A stretch of 64,000 nt of DNA, taken from the NCBI RefSeq assembly GCF_027744825.2, contig NC_071351.1, forward strand, positions 18,179,001-18,243,000. Reading direction: 5' to 3'. Origin of the DNA: Synchiropus splendidus (Eukaryota > Chordata > Actinopteri > Syngnathiformes > Callionymidae). The notes under the pieces were generated by a model. The model searched no databases. It saw only the letters and a list, made by a program, of their open reading frames with translations, and was not told where the DNA came from. Positions 63,922 through 64,000 of this stretch are shown piece by piece. The number at the start of each line of letters is the position of its first letter. The stretch's first letter is position 1. The position numbers and the translations under genes were made by a program.

Positions 63922-64000
63922 ACGCCAAACATAAAAGTGTTAATAACTTTGGAAAAACACTTCAGACAGTTTAGATTTGATGTGCAACTACTAGAAAGAC
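63922..64000 (+). repeat. Partial monomer cut by the window end
   Basis: First 79 bp of a class D monomer (A21, G30, T49, A66). It shows that the array continues beyond the window. Confidence 0.95.

Larger units (their letters stand above)
1..64000 (+). repeat. Satellite DNA array, 188-bp monomer, about 340 copies head to tail
   Basis: The whole window is a single tandem array. The phrase acgccaaac recurs every 188 bp from base 1 to base 63922, giving 340 complete monomers and a 79-bp partial copy. All copies have the same orientation. Departures from strict 188-bp spacing are explained by seven single-base indels: insertions near 3703, 7833, 15165 and 31341, deletions near 9866, 45873 and 46402. 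A typical monomer has 73 G or C in 188 bases (about 39%). Most copies differ from one another at only a few positions. No transposon, low-complexity tract, inversion or unique insert interrupts it, and both window ends fall inside the array. Unit length near one nucleosome plus linker is typical of eukaryotic centromeric or heterochromatic satellites; that location is inference. The family is not recognised. Confidence 0.98.

Noticed and set aside
1..64000. CRISPR array
   Set aside because: The repeats are contiguous 188-bp units with no unique spacers, no short palindromic direct repeat separated by variable sequence, and no cas genes.
1..64000. CENP-B box-like site in the monomer
   Set aside because: The segment tttcggaacgcc at the monomer boundary faintly recalls the TTCG core, but the downstream CGGG part of the known box is missing on both strands, so no such site is called.
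1..64000. rDNA spacer, telomere repeat, tRNA- or transposon-derived repeat
   Set aside because: I saw no telomere-type hexamer or heptamer runs, no A/B box pair of a pol III gene, no terminal repeats with target duplications, and no rRNA sequence. I could not run a database search, so remote ancestry from a mobile element is not excluded.

Overview
The window is one uninterrupted block of tandemly repeated satellite DNA and holds no gene that the sequence supports. The repeat unit (monomer) is 188 bp and about 39% G+C by hand count on one typical unit. All copies lie head to tail on the same strand. Reading from the first base (phase set so that the monomer begins acgccaaac), I count 340 complete monomers followed by a 79-bp partial one at 63922-64000. 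The unit starts I tracked are explained by seven single-base indels (four insertions, three deletions; net +1). There is no inserted transposon, no inversion, no unique sequence, and neither array edge is reached, so the real array is longer than 64 kb. A long homogeneous array with a nucleosome-scale monomer points to a eukaryotic chromosome, most likely a centromeric or other heterochromatic satellite. Plant satellites often have units of this size, but I do not recognise the family and name no species or chromosomal position. Monomers fall into a few haplotype classes defined by linked substitutions. In monomer coordinates: A has C30, C49, C66 and GT at 149-150, with subtypes A1 (G46) and A2 (C46). 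A' is A2 with AC at 149-150. B has G21, G30, T49, A66 and AC at 149-150. B' is B plus C44 and T125. C has T30 and C49. D is B with A21. E is B with C49. F has C30 and T49. 

The order of classes is patterned and shows nested segmental duplications in exact multiples of 188 bp. Layout: 1-4325 is a complex block that recurs at 27075-31963. 4514-9807 recurs almost unchanged at 11846-17139, 39 monomers away. 8839-11469 contains tandem 4-mer and 3-mer expansions. 17299-20494 holds a 7-monomer block repeated at a 10-monomer spacing. 20495-27074 is a mixed zone with a 3-mer expansion and a marker shared at a 23-monomer offset. 34408-37791 carries a 5-mer higher-order repeat in three copies. 37792-41551 is mixed. 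41552-45311 is a clean 10-mer in two copies, with a rearranged partial third to 47565. 49258-50385 is a 3-mer repeated twice. 50950-59597 combines a 7-mer and an 18-mer repeat plus mosaic junction monomers. 59786-61289 is a 4-mer repeated twice. 61290-64000 is mixed. 

There is no coding content. Open frames of 64-95 codons arise where point changes remove a stop that is otherwise present in every monomer, and they recur only because the DNA is duplicated. If the array has a role, it is structural (centromere or heterochromatin), which is inference. The best sequence-level hints are a conserved 7-bp inverted repeat in nearly every monomer, a near-universal 8-bp palindrome containing a HindIII site, and three extra palindromes created by the class-A substitutions.
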